This document shows positions 43,601-54,600 of a stretch of 64,000 nt of DNA, one piece after another. Made by a program: the position numbers and the translations under genes. The notes under the pieces are model-generated. The model was given only the letters and a program-made list of their open reading frames with translations, was not told where the DNA came from and made no database searches. Every line of letters starts with the position of its first letter. Positions within the stretch are counted from its first letter, which is position 1. The stretch is from the NCBI RefSeq assembly GCF_902459535.1, contig NZ_LR699554.1, forward strand, positions 62,001 through 126,000. Direction: 5' to 3'. The stretch comes from Paraburkholderia dioscoreae (GTDB taxonomy: Bacteria; Pseudomonadota; Gammaproteobacteria; Burkholderiales; Burkholderiaceae).

Positions 43601-44254
43601 ATGGCGAATACCACGCTCACCATCAGCAGCAAGAATTATTCGTCGTGGTCGTTGCGCGGCTGGCTGTTGACCAAGTTCAGCGGCTTGCCTTTCGAAGAGA
43701 TCGTCATGCCGATCGACGATCCCGCCGCACGCGCTGAACTGCTGTTGCTGTCACCGTCGATACTGGTGCCGTGTCTGTTTCACGACGGCATCAAGATCTG
43801 GGACACGCTGGCGATTGCGGAATATCTGAACGAACTGAAGCCGGACGCGAAACTGCTGCCCAGGGATATTCGCGCACGCGCGCATTGCCGCTCGATATGC
43901 GGCGAGATGCATTCGGGTTTCGGCTCCCTGCGCTCGGCCTTGCCGATGAACCTCAAAGCGCATTTCCCAGGCTTCAAGGTGTGGGCGCGTGCTCAATCGG
44001 ACATTGATCGGATCGTGGCGATCTGGAGCGATTGCCTGAAGCAGTACGGCGGCCCGTTTCTGTTTGGCGAGCGGACCACGGCGGACGCGATGTATGCGCC
44101 GGTGGTGACGCGTTTCGTCACCTACGACGTCAAACTCGATCCGGAAATTGTCGAATACGGACAGCGGATCATGGCGCTGCCCGAGATGCAGGAATGGATC
44201 GCCGACGCGCAACAGGAAGTGGAAGAGATCGACGAACTGGACGTCGAGTTCTGA
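43601..44254 (+). CDS. Glutathione S-transferase family protein
   Basis: A 217-aa protein with a strong TGGAGGAGA site. The N-terminal thioredoxin-like domain (NYSSWSLRGWLLTKFSGLPFEEI, SPSILVPCLFHDGIKIWDTLAIAEYL) and all-helical C-terminal domain (FLFGERTTADAMYAPVVTRFVTYDV) are those of cytosolic GSTs. The usual Pro before the substrate site is seen as LVPCL and the glutathione gamma-Glu contact as WDTLA (Asp-Thr for Glu/Asp-Ser). Ser13/Ser14 in YSSWS may act as catalytic Ser. Substrate unknown. Confidence 0.92.
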   Translation: MANTTLTISSKNYSSWSLRGWLLTKFSGLPFEEIVMPIDDPAARAELLLLSPSILVPCLFHDGIKIWDTLAIAEYLNELKPDAKLLPRDIRARAHCRSICGEMHSGFGSLRSALPMNLKAHFPGFKVWARAQSDIDRIVAIWSDCLKQYGGPFLFGERTTADAMYAPVVTRFVTYDVKLDPEIVEYGQRIMALPEMQEWIADAQQEVEEIDELDVEF

Positions 44255-44355
44255 AGCGGGCGCGTTGAACAAGCGCGGCGTGCAGACGGCTGGCGGCGGT
44301 GCGCGCCGCGCCAAGCAGCACCGCGCCCGCAATGGCCGTTAGCCATTAATCAAAC

Positions 44356-46329
44356 TCAATCGCGCCCGCTTTCCAGCTTGAACACACTGACCACCTGTGC
44401 GAGACGCGCGGCCTGATCGCGTAACTCCGCTGCCGCCAGTTCCGCCTCGCCGACAATCGTAGCGTTCTGCTGCGTTGCTTCGCCGATCTGCGTGACGGCG
44501 AGATTGACCTGTTCGATGCCGCCCGACTGCTCGCGCGAGGCGACGCTAATTTCGCCCATGATCGCGCGCACCTGGCCGACCTGTTGAACGATGCCCTGCA
44601 TCGTCGAGCTGGCTTCTTCGGCGATCCGGAAACCGCTTTGCACGGTCGCCGTGGAAGTCGCGATCAGGCTTTCGATCTCCTTGACTGAGGCCGCGCTGCG
44701 TTGCGCCAGCGCGCGCACTTCCGATGCCACCACCGCGAAGCCCTTGCCGTGTTCGCCGGCCCGCGCCGCTTCCACGGCGGCGTTCAGCGCAAGGATATTG
44801 GTCTGGAAGGCGATGCCTTCGATCACGGACGTGATCTCCGCGATCTTCTGCGACGAGCGGCTGATCTCGCCCATTGTCGAGACCACACGTTCGACCGCAC
44901 GGCCGCCTTCGAGCGCGGCGTCGGCGGCGCGTGTGACGAGCGTGTTGGCTTGCGCGGCGTGGTCGGCGTTCTGCTGCACGGTCGAGGTGATCTCTTCCAT
45001 GCTGGCCGCCGTTTCCTCGAGGCTGCTCGCCTGCGTGGCGATCCGCGCGGCGATATTGCCGCTGCCGGTGGCGATCTTCTCGGTGCCGTGGGACATATCC
45101 GCCGACGCGTTGCGCACTTGCGAAACAATGCGCGCGAGTCCTTCGCCGATGCCGTCGATCGACTGCATCAGGCGGCCGATTTCATCGGCGCGCGCGTTTG
45201 TGCCGTTTGCCACGCGCACGCTCAGATCGCCCGAGGCGAAACGCTCGGACGCCTTGGCGGCTTCCTCGAGCGGTCGGCTCACGAGGCGCCGCACCGCAAT
45301 CAGGAACACCACCGCGAACACGCCGACGAGGATGAAGCCGAGCAGCAGGAATTCATTGCGGGTGGCAACGACGTCGGCCATCACTTCGTCGCGCGGCGCG
45401 ACACCGCCAACCAGCCATTGCCATTCCGGCACGGTAACGAACGAGACGAACTTGTCGCGCGCGCCGCGTTCGCCGAGGGTGGCGTCGGCCGAGCTGTATT
45501 CGAGCTGGCCGTCTTTCATGTCGAGCATCTGTTGATAAGGTGCGTTCGCGTTGTCGGCGTTCTGACCGGCCGCTGCCGGATGCACGATCAGCTTGCCGCG
45601 ATCCGCGCCCTTCGACGCGTCGACGACGAAGTAGTAGCCGCTGTCACCGATCTTCAGATTGCGAATGCCGTCTTCGACCGACTGGATTTCCTCGTCCACA
45701 TTGACGCCGACGAACAGCGCGCCGATCACGCGGCCGCTCGCGTCGGTGATCGGCCGGTATTGCGTGATCAAACGTTTGCCAAAGAGCGCGGCAAGTCCCG
45801 TATAGGATCTGTTCGCGAGGAGCAGCGCATAGGCCGGTGCCTTGCGATCGAGCAACGTGCCGATGGCGCGCGAGCCGTCCTGTTTCTTCAGCGAAGTCGT
45901 GACGCGCACGAAGTCGTCGCCGTTGCGCGCGAAGACGGTGGCGACCGCGCCGCTGCGTTCGAGAAACAGATCGGGAATGGAAAAGTCCATGTTCAGGACT
46001 TTGTCGCCCGCCTTGATGGTCGGCGTGGCGACACCGCCGATGTCGACCTTCTGGGTCTCGTCGAGCGTATAGCCGGTGGGCAGGAAACTCGCAAACAGCG
46101 ACATCGAGCGGTCGACTTCGTTCGACAAAGCCTTGTCGAACAGTTTGATCATCGCGGCGATCGAACGGTCTTTATCCGCGATGCGTTCGAGCACCTGGCC
46201 GCTGATCTGCGTGCCGGCGGTGCGGGTGAGTGCCCACGTGAACGCGGCGAAGATCAACGCCACCAGCACGCACGAAAGAATGGCGAGCCGCGCGCCGACG
46301 CTGGCGCGGCGCAAAGAGAGAAATTCCAT
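44356..46329 (-). CDS. Methyl-accepting chemotaxis protein (Cache-type sensor)
   Basis: A 657-aa chemoreceptor from the ATG at 46329 (an upstream ATG at 46374 is possible). TM1 (about 13-33, LAILSCVLVALIFAAFTWAL), a large periplasmic Cache-like domain (about 35-315; GALFVGVNVDEEIQSVEDGI and GDSGYYFVVDASKGADRGKLIVHP are typical of single/double Cache sensors), TM2 (about 320-343), HAMP (SRPLEEAAKASERFASGDL) and the signalling hairpin with tip ALNAAVEAARAGEHGKGFAVVASEVR. Cache receptors usually sense small carboxylates or amino acids. It ends without a pentapeptide tether. Confidence 0.94.
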   Translation of the reverse strand: MEFLSLRRASVGARLAILSCVLVALIFAAFTWALTRTAGTQISGQVLERIADKDRSIAAMIKLFDKALSNEVDRSMSLFASFLPTGYTLDETQKVDIGGVATPTIKAGDKVLNMDFSIPDLFLERSGAVATVFARNGDDFVRVTTSLKKQDGSRAIGTLLDRKAPAYALLLANRSYTGLAALFGKRLITQYRPITDASGRVIGALFVGVNVDEEIQSVEDGIRNLKIGDSGYYFVVDASKGADRGKLIVHPAAAGQNADNANAPYQQMLDMKDGQLEYSSADATLGERGARDKFVSFVTVPEWQWLVGGVAPRDEVMADVVATRNEFLLLGFILVGVFAVVFLIAVRRLVSRPLEEAAKASERFASGDLSVRVANGTNARADEIGRLMQSIDGIGEGLARIVSQVRNASADMSHGTEKIATGSGNIAARIATQASSLEETAASMEEITSTVQQNADHAAQANTLVTRAADAALEGGRAVERVVSTMGEISRSSQKIAEITSVIEGIAFQTNILALNAAVEAARAGEHGKGFAVVASEVRALAQRSAASVKEIESLIATSTATVQSGFRIAEEASSTMQGIVQQVGQVRAIMGEISVASREQSGGIEQVNLAVTQIGEATQQNATIVGEAELAAAELRDQAARLAQVVSVFKLESGRD

Positions 46330-46492
46330 GGGCGATTGCGGAGTAAGAGAGCACGAGCGGGATGCATGGGCCATGCGTGGGCATGGCCGGCATCGATGGC
46401 TGGTTTACGGCTGCTGCGTCCGTCTTCTTTAGCAATCTGAAAGCATTTCGTAATGACCGTGCCGTCCGCGGGGTGTTTCCGCGCGCACTCGC

Positions 46493-48832
46493 TTAGCGTC
46501 CCGGACCATTCTGCGCACCGCGCCAGGTGCGCAGCAGCAGCGCATTGGTGACCACGCTGACGCTCGAAAAAGCCATCGCCGCGCCGGCGAGCATCGGGTT
46601 TAGCAAGCCGAAGGCGGCCAGCGGAATGCCGATCAGGTTGTAGACGAAGGCCCAGAACAGGTTCTGCCGGATCTTGCGCCATGTTCTGCGCGAGATGTCG
46701 ATGGCGTCGGCCACCAGCGCCGGATCGCCGCGCATCAGCGTGATGCCGGCCGCGTGCATGGCGACGTCGGTGCCGGTCGCCATCGCGATGCCGATGTCGG
46801 CGGCGGCGAGCGCGGGAGCGTCGTTGATGCCGTCGCCCGCCATTGCCACAATGCCGGCGCTGCGAATTTTCAGGTCGCGGATGACGCGGGCTTTGTCTTC
46901 GGGCAGCACTTCCGCATGGAATTCGTCGATGCCGAGCGCCCGGGCGACGCTCGCCGCGCTGCCGCGGTTGTCGCCGGTGACCAGCACGCTCGTAACGCCC
47001 ATTTGCGCCAGCCGCTCGACGGCCGCGCGCGCTGTCGGTTTGACGGTGTCGCCGAAAGCGATCAATGCCAGTGCTGCCGGCGCTTGCGGGGCGCGCTGCA
47101 TGAGCCAGGAAACCGTGTTGCCGGCGGCTTCGAGCTCGCGGGCCCGCGCGGCGAATTCGGGCGGCAATTCAATGCCGAGTTCGCCGAGCCAGCGTCCGCT
47201 GCCCAACGCGAGGGTGCGGCCGTCGACGTCCGCTTCGACGCCCCGGCCCGCCACGGCGCGCGCGGCGCTGGCGTGCAGCGCACGCGTTTGAGTGGGCGAG
47301 GCAACGGTTTCGCCAATTGCCGCAGGCATGTCGGCGGCCTCTGTCGCTGCCGCTTCGTACGCCTTGACCACCGCGCGCGCCAGCGGGTGCTCGCTGTTGC
47401 GCTGCACCGCCGCGGCAAGTTCCAGCGCCTCGTCGCGGCTGATGCCGCCGATCGGCTCGAACGCCGTCACCGACGGCTGGCCGAGCGTCAGCGTGCCGGT
47501 CTTGTCGAACGCGACTATCGTCACCCGATGGGCGGTTTCCAATGCCTCGGCGTCCTTGATCAGCACACCGCGCCGCGCGGCGACGCCGGTGCCGGCCATG
47601 ATGGCCGCCGGCGTGGCCAGTCCGAGCGCGCATGGGCAGGCGATCACCAGCACGGCGACCGCGTTCAGAATCGCCGTTTCACCGCCCGCGCCGGCGATCA
47701 GCCAGCCGACCAGCGTGAGCGCGGCGATGGCGAGGATCGCCGGCACGAAGATTTCGCTGACCCGGTCCACCAGGCGCTGGATCGGCGCCTTCTCGGCCTG
47801 CGCGCTTTCCACGAGGCGGATGATGCGCGCAAGTGTCGTCTCCGCGCCGATCGCCGTGGTCGTCACGGCAATCGCGCCTTCGCCGTTGATCGAGCCGGCG
47901 GTGACTGCGTCGGCTACCTGCTTCGGCACCGGCAGGCTTTCGCCGGTGATCAGGGATTCGTCGATATGCGTGCGGCCTTCGAGCACCGCGCCGTCGACCG
48001 GCACGCGCTCGCCGGGGCGCACGATCACGATCGTGCCGACCCGCACTTGCGCGAGCGGCACGTCGCGTTCGTCCGCGCCGACCCGAATGCGCGCGCGGTC
48101 GGGGCGCAGCGCGTTGAGGGCACGGATGGCGTCCGTGGTCTGGCGCTTGGCGCGCGCTTCGAGCCACTTGCCGAAGCGCACCAGCGTGATCACGACCGCC
48201 GACGCTTCGAAATACAGATGCATCATGTCGCCGGGATGGGTCGCCAGTTCGTAGACGCTGATGCCATACGCCGCCGACGTGCCGAGCGCCACTAGCAAGT
48301 CCATGTTGCCGGCGCCGGCTCGCACGGCGCGAAAGGCCGCGCGATAGAAGCGCGCGCCGAATACGAACTGCACGACCGAAGCGAGCGCGAATTGCAGCCA
48401 GGGCGACAGCATTGCGTGGAAACCGAACCATTCGCCGACCATTGGGCCGATGAGCGGCAGCGTCAGCACGGCGGAGGCGAGCACGGCTGCCAGTTCGCGG
48501 CGGGTCTGGTCGCGCTTGCGGTTGGCGGGGGCCGACTCGGCGTCGGCAGCGGCGGGTGTGTCCGGCGGCGCGACCAGGGTCGCTTCATAGCCCGCTTTCC
48601 TGACGGCGGCGATCAGCGCGTCCGGGCCGGCGGCCGCGCCGTCCAGATCGACGGTCGCCGTTTCGGTCGCGAGATTCACCGACGCGCTCACGACGCCCGG
48701 CACTTTGGAGAGCGCCTTTTCGACGCGCATCGCGCACGAGGCGCAAGTCATGCCGCCGATGTCGAGTTCGGCGGTGTGGGCGGAAGTGTCGGCGGCGTCC
48801 GCGGGGCGCAGGGCGGTGGCAAGTTCGGTCAT
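46493..48832 (-). CDS. copA: Copper-exporting P1B-type ATPase
   Basis: A 779-aa heavy-metal ATPase. One N-terminal metal-binding domain (GMTCASC, Cys30 and Cys33), then eight helices with the Cu(I)-specific CPC in VIACPCALGLATPAA (about residues 399-401), the phosphorylated Asp in DKTGTLT (about 441), SEHPLARAVV (the HP motif) and GDGINDAPALAAADIG. This pattern identifies a Cu(I)/Ag(I) exporter of the inner membrane. It is controlled by a CueR-type dyad promoter (48876-48906). No MerR-family gene is adjacent, so CueR must be encoded elsewhere. Confidence 0.96.
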   Translation of the reverse strand: MTELATALRPADAADTSAHTAELDIGGMTCASCAMRVEKALSKVPGVVSASVNLATETATVDLDGAAAGPDALIAAVRKAGYEATLVAPPDTPAAADAESAPANRKRDQTRRELAAVLASAVLTLPLIGPMVGEWFGFHAMLSPWLQFALASVVQFVFGARFYRAAFRAVRAGAGNMDLLVALGTSAAYGISVYELATHPGDMMHLYFEASAVVITLVRFGKWLEARAKRQTTDAIRALNALRPDRARIRVGADERDVPLAQVRVGTIVIVRPGERVPVDGAVLEGRTHIDESLITGESLPVPKQVADAVTAGSINGEGAIAVTTTAIGAETTLARIIRLVESAQAEKAPIQRLVDRVSEIFVPAILAIAALTLVGWLIAGAGGETAILNAVAVLVIACPCALGLATPAAIMAGTGVAARRGVLIKDAEALETAHRVTIVAFDKTGTLTLGQPSVTAFEPIGGISRDEALELAAAVQRNSEHPLARAVVKAYEAAATEAADMPAAIGETVASPTQTRALHASAARAVAGRGVEADVDGRTLALGSGRWLGELGIELPPEFAARARELEAAGNTVSWLMQRAPQAPAALALIAFGDTVKPTARAAVERLAQMGVTSVLVTGDNRGSAASVARALGIDEFHAEVLPEDKARVIRDLKIRSAGIVAMAGDGINDAPALAAADIGIAMATGTDVAMHAAGITLMRGDPALVADAIDISRRTWRKIRQNLFWAFVYNLIGIPLAAFGLLNPMLAGAAMAFSSVSVVTNALLLRTWRGAQNGPGR

Positions 48833-48875
48833 GGCAGGCAGGGCTCGTCGCGGCAGCAGGCCGCATCATGAGGCC

Positions 48876-48906
48876 AGTATTGACCTTCCCATGATGGGAA
48901 GGTCAA
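48876..48906 (-). promoter_or_regulatory. CueR-type copper-responsive promoter of copA
   Basis: On the minus strand, -35 TTGACC and -10 AATACT are separated by exactly 19 bases. The spacer holds a near-perfect dyad: GACCTTCCCAT and ATGGGAAGGTC around one central base. The over-long 19-bp spacer with an ACCTTCC/GGAAGGT dyad is the hallmark of MerR-family activation by DNA untwisting, and matches the E. coli copA promoter pattern. Confidence 0.9.
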
Positions 48907-48958
48907 GAGTGAATTGCAGGATTGCCTCAAAGCGACCGATGCATGGGCAAAGTGCCGC

Positions 48959-49630
48959 TCAGAAAGCCGGCGGCGCGTCCAGCATGGCCTGGCCGACGGC
49001 CTGCTGTTCATCACCCGGGCGCGCCAGCAAGGTTTCCGCCGCGCCGCGACGGTCGGCCGCAGCCTTGTTCTGGCCGAGCTTCCACTTTCCGACCAGCCGC
49101 GTCACCTCGATCTCGATGCCGACGATCGCGCCGAGCATCTGCGCGATGAAGTCGGCGGGCGCATCGCCCATCTTCCACGGCACCGGTTCGCCGGCTTCCA
49201 TCTTGCGGGTCAGGCGCGCGACGAGGCCGCGCACGAACGACTCGTCGTCGCGCACGACGATCCGGCCGTGCGCATGCACCACCATATAGTTATAAGTCGG
49301 CACCTGCCGATGCGCTTCATGCTTGCCCGGATACCAGTTCGGCGAGATATACGCGGACGGGCCCTGGAAGATCACGAGCGCTTCGGGGTTCGCTCCGGCT
49401 TCCTGCCATACCGGGTTGGCGCGGGCGACGTGAGCGCGCAGGATGCCGTGAGTCTCACCCGAGGCCGCATCGGACTTGTCCCCCGCAGGCGGCACTTCGA
49501 ATTCGAACGGCAAATGATTCGCATCGAGCCCGTTCGGCCCGTTGGTAATCAGTGCGCCGAAAGGCTGCTCGGCGATCAGGCGGTGGAGAACCTCTGGACG
49601 GTTCTCTTCGAAATGGGCGGGCATGTACAT
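48959..49630 (-). CDS. PaiB-like FMN-binding negative regulator family protein
   Basis: A 223-aa protein from the ATG at 49630, preceded by CCGGAGCG. It starts MYMPAHFEENRPEVLHRLIAEQPFGALIT, has LPFEFEVPP, ANPVWQEAG, LVIFQGPSAYISPNWYPGKHEAHRQVPTYNYMVVHAHG, all family landmarks, and a C-terminal LTRKMEAGEPVPWKMGDAPADFI. The fold is an FMN-binding split barrel. Bacillus PaiB was described as a transcriptional repressor of sporulation and protease genes; in proteobacteria the real role is unknown. It overlaps no other gene. Confidence 0.92.
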   Translation of the reverse strand: MYMPAHFEENRPEVLHRLIAEQPFGALITNGPNGLDANHLPFEFEVPPAGDKSDAASGETHGILRAHVARANPVWQEAGANPEALVIFQGPSAYISPNWYPGKHEAHRQVPTYNYMVVHAHGRIVVRDDESFVRGLVARLTRKMEAGEPVPWKMGDAPADFIAQMLGAIVGIEIEVTRLVGKWKLGQNKAAADRRGAAETLLARPGDEQQAVGQAMLDAPPAF

Positions 49631-49928
49631 GAAACGCTCCGGATACGAGAGGACGAAAGAGCAGCGATGAAAAATCGCCCAAGGCGTGGGGCGCCGGGCC
49701 GGATGTAATAAAAAAACGTCAACCGTACCGCGAAAAGGCCGTGCGCGCGCCCGAACCGGCGCTATTGCTGCCTTTGCGCTTGCCTGGTGAGCAAGGATAC
49801 GATACAACCCGATGTTGTCGGCATCGCGAACCGCGGACTGGATGCGTTGGGCTTTGGGAGGCCGCGCAAGCAGGGTTCGTAGCGCACCGGCGTCTCCCTT
49901 AGGACCGCACGTTCCGCCACCTGAACGA

Positions 49929-51353
49929 ATGATAAAAAATCGCCGAGAGTTGTTTTCGATTCACTGGACCTGCGCATCGCTCGCAGGCCTCGCATTTCTG
50001 GCCGGTTGCGCGTCGACTCCCACCGCGTCGCAGAAATCCACCGGCTGGATCAAGGATGAAGTCGCCGATTCGTATGTGTTCGGTTATCCGCTGGTGCTGA
50101 TGGGCGTTGCGCGCGACGCGGCGGTCGGCACCGATCCGGGCCAGGCGCCACTCAATACGCTGCGCCACGCGCAGGCATTGCCGCCGATCGGCGCGGCCAA
50201 TCCGATGCAGCCTAGTCTCGATACGTTCGATTCGACCGGCTGGCTGGACCTCGGCAGTGAACCGGTGATCGTATCTTTGCCCGATTCGCATGGCCGCTAC
50301 GTCGACGCTCGCGTGCTCGACATGTGGACTAACGTGGTCTGGTCGACCAGTTCGCAGTTCGCCACTCGCGCGGCAGGCATCAAGGCGCAGACGATCGCCT
50401 TCGCGGGTCCGGGCTGGCAGGGAGAGTTGCCCAAGGGTGTGAAGCGCGTCGACGTGCCGACCCGCAACGCATGGGTGAGCGTGCGTATCCAGTCGAACGG
50501 CACGCGCGATCTGACAGCGGTCCGCAAGCTGCAGCGCGCCATTCGTGTCGCGCCGCTGAGCGTCTACGCGGGTGACACCCGTTCCGCGACGATCGCGCCG
50601 CCGCGCAGCAACGCCGCCGACGCCGCCGCGGCAGCAGCCGCTTCCGGCACGCCGGCCGCGCAAGTCGCGGCGCTCGACGCGAACGATTTCTTCAGCCGGC
50701 TCGCGCAGGCCTTGCCCGACAATCCGCCGACGCCGGCCGATCCGCATGCGCTCAAATTCCTCTCGGACCTCGGCGTGACGCCCGGCGAACCGGTCAAGCT
50801 GCCGAAGGCGCCGGAAGCCATTACGGCGGGCCTTGCCGATGGCCATGATCGCGTGGTCACGCCGCCGTCCAATCTGCTGACCGGCAACGGCTGGAGCTGG
50901 TTCGGCGACGGCGTGGGCACCTACGGTCCCGACTACGCGCTGCGCGCCTATGCGGCTTACGCGCAACCGGGCATCGGCACGAAAGACGACGAAGTTCGCG
51001 CGGTCGTCACCCAGGACAGCGACGGTCATGCGCTCAACGGCGCAAACCGTTACGTGATCCACTTCGCGCCGAATCAGTTGCCGCCGGTGCGCGGCTTCTG
51101 GTCGATCACCGCGTACACGAAAGACGGCGCCTTGGGCGAGAGCGCGCCGGCGCGTCTGGCGGTCGGCGACCGCAATGGCGCACGCCGCAATCGCGACGGC
51201 TCGCTCGACGTGACCGTGTCGTCCACTCGCAGCAAGAGCGGCAACTGGCTGCCGGCGCCGCGTGCCGATCTGAAACTCGTGCTGCGTCTGTACGCCCCCA
51301 AGCCGCAAGCCACCGACGGCAGCTGGCAACCGCCGGCCGTCGTGCGTCAGTGA
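49929..51353 (+). CDS. DUF1254/DUF1214-domain lipoprotein
   Basis: A 474-aa exported lipoprotein: signal peptide with lipobox LAGC (Cys27). The N-terminal part (DEVADSYVFGYPLVLMGVARDAA...) fits DUF1254, and the C-terminal half (YVIHFAPNQLPPVRGFWSITAYTKDGAL ... NWLPAPRADLKLVLRLYAPK) fits DUF1214. The ATG at 49929 is chosen because the signal peptide begins there; an earlier ATG at 49812 adds an unlikely 39-residue tail. Family members are envelope proteins of unknown biochemical role, with suggestions of carotenoid/lipid-like ligand binding that I cannot verify from sequence. Confidence 0.88.
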   Translation: MIKNRRELFSIHWTCASLAGLAFLAGCASTPTASQKSTGWIKDEVADSYVFGYPLVLMGVARDAAVGTDPGQAPLNTLRHAQALPPIGAANPMQPSLDTFDSTGWLDLGSEPVIVSLPDSHGRYVDARVLDMWTNVVWSTSSQFATRAAGIKAQTIAFAGPGWQGELPKGVKRVDVPTRNAWVSVRIQSNGTRDLTAVRKLQRAIRVAPLSVYAGDTRSATIAPPRSNAADAAAAAAASGTPAAQVAALDANDFFSRLAQALPDNPPTPADPHALKFLSDLGVTPGEPVKLPKAPEAITAGLADGHDRVVTPPSNLLTGNGWSWFGDGVGTYGPDYALRAYAAYAQPGIGTKDDEVRAVVTQDSDGHALNGANRYVIHFAPNQLPPVRGFWSITAYTKDGALGESAPARLAVGDRNGARRNRDGSLDVTVSSTRSKSGNWLPAPRADLKLVLRLYAPKPQATDGSWQPPAVVRQ

Positions 51354-51605
51354 TTGCTGCGTGTCGCTGACATGACAGCGGTGCTTCAGTAACGACCCGG
51401 AAACGAATCGGGCAAAAGTATCGGGCAAACATCGGGCAAAGCATGTCCGCCACTTCATCGCGGCGGACATGCGGCGCTATCGCGCAGGGGAATGTGTAAG
51501 CCTCGCCTTACATTTATATCCCGCGAAAGATTCACGACTTATACTGCCGCTTGCGGGATTTTCGTTTTCGCGGCGGGCTTGCCGCCGCATTACCCAATAC
51601 CGAGC

Positions 51606-54600
51606 ATGGCAAGCCTCAATAAAGCATCACTAGCCTCGTCCATGCAGACCGTGCGCGATGTCGCGCAGTCACGCCGCACCCGGCGTGTCATCACCGGCCT
51701 GCTGATCTTCCTTGTAGTGTTCGGTCTACTCGGCTTCTTTGCGGCGCCGCCGCTGATTCGCCACGTTGCCGAGCAACAGCTCAGCAAACAGCTCGACCGC
51801 CCTGCCACGATTGGCCGCATTGCGCTCAATCCGTACACGCTCCGGCTCGAAGCCGACCGTGTGCATATCGGCGAGCGCGGCGGCGCGGGCGACTTCGTGG
51901 ACATTTCGCGGCTCATCGTGCAGCCGTCATGGAGTTCGCTGTTTCGCGCGGCACCGATCATCGATCAGGTGCAGCTCGATTCGCCGCGCTTTCATATTGT
52001 TCGCTACGATGCGCAACGCTTCAATTTCACGGACCTGATCGAGAAATTCTCGAAGCAGCCGGCCAAGCCGGATAGCAAGCCGACGCTGTTCTCCGTATCG
52101 AATATTCGCGTTGAAAACGGCCAGATCACGTTCGACGACAAGCTACTCGGCGCCACGCACGTGATCGATCAATGGAAGCTCGGCATTCCGTTCATTGCCA
52201 CGCTGCCTTCGAAAACCAATATCTTCGTCGAGCCGCTGCTGCGTGCGCGGATCGACGGCAGTCCGCTTGCCATCGATGGCAAGACCAAGCCGTTTGCCGC
52301 GTCGCGCGAGTCGGAAGTGTCGTTGCGCTTCGACGGGCTCGATGTGCCGCGTCTCATGTCCTACGTGCCGACCAAACTGCCGGTGATCGTGCAGTCCGGC
52401 AAACTGTCCACGGATCTCAAGCTCAACTTCGTGGTCTCCAACGACGCGCCTTCGCTGCGCGTGGCGGGCACCGTCGATCTGAACGACGTGGACGTGCAGG
52501 ATCAAGGCAAGACGCCGTTCTTCGCGGCGCGCGCGGTGCATGTGGCCGCCGCCACGCTCGAACCGTTCAGGAACCTCTATCACTTCGACGAGATCCGTAT
52601 CGACGCGCCGACCGCCAATCTCGCGCGCGATAAAGACGGCGTGCTGAGCGTCGAGAAGATGTTCGCGCCCGGGCCGGCCGCGGCGCAACCGGCTGCGAGC
52701 GCGCCGGTTGCCGCATCAGCCGCCAATGCCGCGGCAAAGGCGGCGCCGCCGCTGGACCCTCGCGATCAAACGCTTCGTGCTCAATGACGGCACCGTCAAT
52801 GTTCGCGACAACGCCGCCTCGCGGCCTGTCGATGCCGGCCTGCAAAAACTGGCCGTGACGCTGACCGATTTTTCGACGCTTGCCGCGGCACCCGCGCACT
52901 ACACGCTGAACACCGATCTCAAGGACAGCGGAGGGTCACTCGGTGTGGCCGGCGCGTTCGGCCTGGCTGCGAAGACGGCGAGCGCGAAGCTCGATCTGAA
53001 GTCGGTGAAGTTGCCGTTGCTGCAACCCTATATCGACACCGCGACCGTGGCGCAAGTCACGGACGGCGCGCTTTCCGCCACCGCCAATGTCGGTGCGAAC
53101 TGGTCGAAGTCGCCGGTAGCGGTGATGGTCACTGATTCGCAACTGGACCTGCAATCGCTGAAGGTCGCGACGCGCAGCAGCAAGGATCCGCTGATCTCGC
53201 TCGCGCAAGGCAGCGTGAAGCTCAAGCAGGTGGACGTGGCGGCGCGCAGCGCCGAGATCGCCAGCATCGACACGACCGGCCTCGCGATCGACGCCCAACG
53301 CTTGAAAGACGGCAGCATCAACCTCGCGGCGCTCGGCGGGCAGCACGAGGTCGCACCGCAGCGTACGGCGATCCACGCGGTGAAGAAGGCGCAGGCTGAA
53401 GGGCCCGCGTGGCACTACAAGATCGGCGAACTGGTCCTGAAAGATGCCACCGCCAACTTCACGGACAACACCACGCCGCAGCCGGTGAAGCTGAACATCA
53501 CGCCGCTGCAACTGAAGGTGCAGAACATCAGCGACGACCTGAGCCGTCCGCTGCCCGTCGACCTGCAGGCCACGCTGAACAGGAAGGGCACGCTCGGCGT
53601 CAAGGGCGACGTGACGGCGACGCCGCTCAAGGTGGCCGTCAAGGTGAATGCCAACCGGCTCGACGCGGCGGCTTTCGAACCGTACTTCGGCGGCAAGCTG
53701 AATGCGGTGATCGCGAGCGCGCTGCTCAATGCGAACGGCGACCTCGCGCTGAGCCAGGCCAAGTCGCTGAAAGCAACGTATCGCGGCGACATGGCGCTCG
53801 TCGATGTCCGCATGCTCGACAAGGCGACCTCGGATCCGTTCGCGGGTTGGGGTTCGCTCGCGTTGTCCAACCTGAAGGCCGATTACGACGAGCATGGCAC
53901 GGTGGTCGATGCGGGCCGCGTCACGTTCACGAAGTTCTATGGGCGCGTGTTGCTCGACGCGCAGGGCAAGCTCAACCTGAACGATGTGGTCGCGCACGAA
54001 ACCGGTGCCGCGCAATCGCTGACGCGCGACAAGAGCGGTGCGGACCCCGTGTCGCTGACGCCGCAGTCGGCATCCACGGTCGCCGCCGCATCCGCACCCG
54101 TGCCGGCGTCGGCCTCCGCCGCCACGGTTACGGCTGCCACGGCGCCGCAAAGCCCGGTCAAGCTGCACTTCGGTCAACTGGTGCTGCAACAGGGTCGCGT
54201 GACGTACACGGACAATTTCATCAAGCCGAACTACACGGCGAACCTGGTCGGCATTCAGGGCACCGTCGGTGCGTTCGGCACGCAATCCACCACCGCCGCG
54301 CCGGTCGACATTGCCGCTAAACTGGCCGCCAACGGTCCGCTGTCGATTCGCGGCACGATCAATCCGCTGATTGCGAAGCCGGCGCTCGATCTCACGGCGG
54401 TCGCGCACGATATCGAACTGACCAATCTCACGCCGTATTCGGCGAAATATGCCGGCTATCCGATCACCAAGGGCAAGCTGAACGTCGATCTGCACTACAC
54501 GCTCGAAAACGATCAACTGAACGCGAACAATCACATTTTCATCGATCAGCTCACGTTCGGCGATCACGTCGAAAACGATACGGCGACCAAGCTGCCCGTG

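Noticed and set aside
44701..46440. A 579-residue plus-strand frame opposite the Cache chemoreceptor
   Set aside because: Antisense shadow with Arg/Ala/His-rich composition; the minus-strand chemoreceptor explains this DNA fully.
46754..48295. A 513-residue plus-strand frame opposite copA
   Set aside because: Antisense shadow of a clear P-type ATPase gene.
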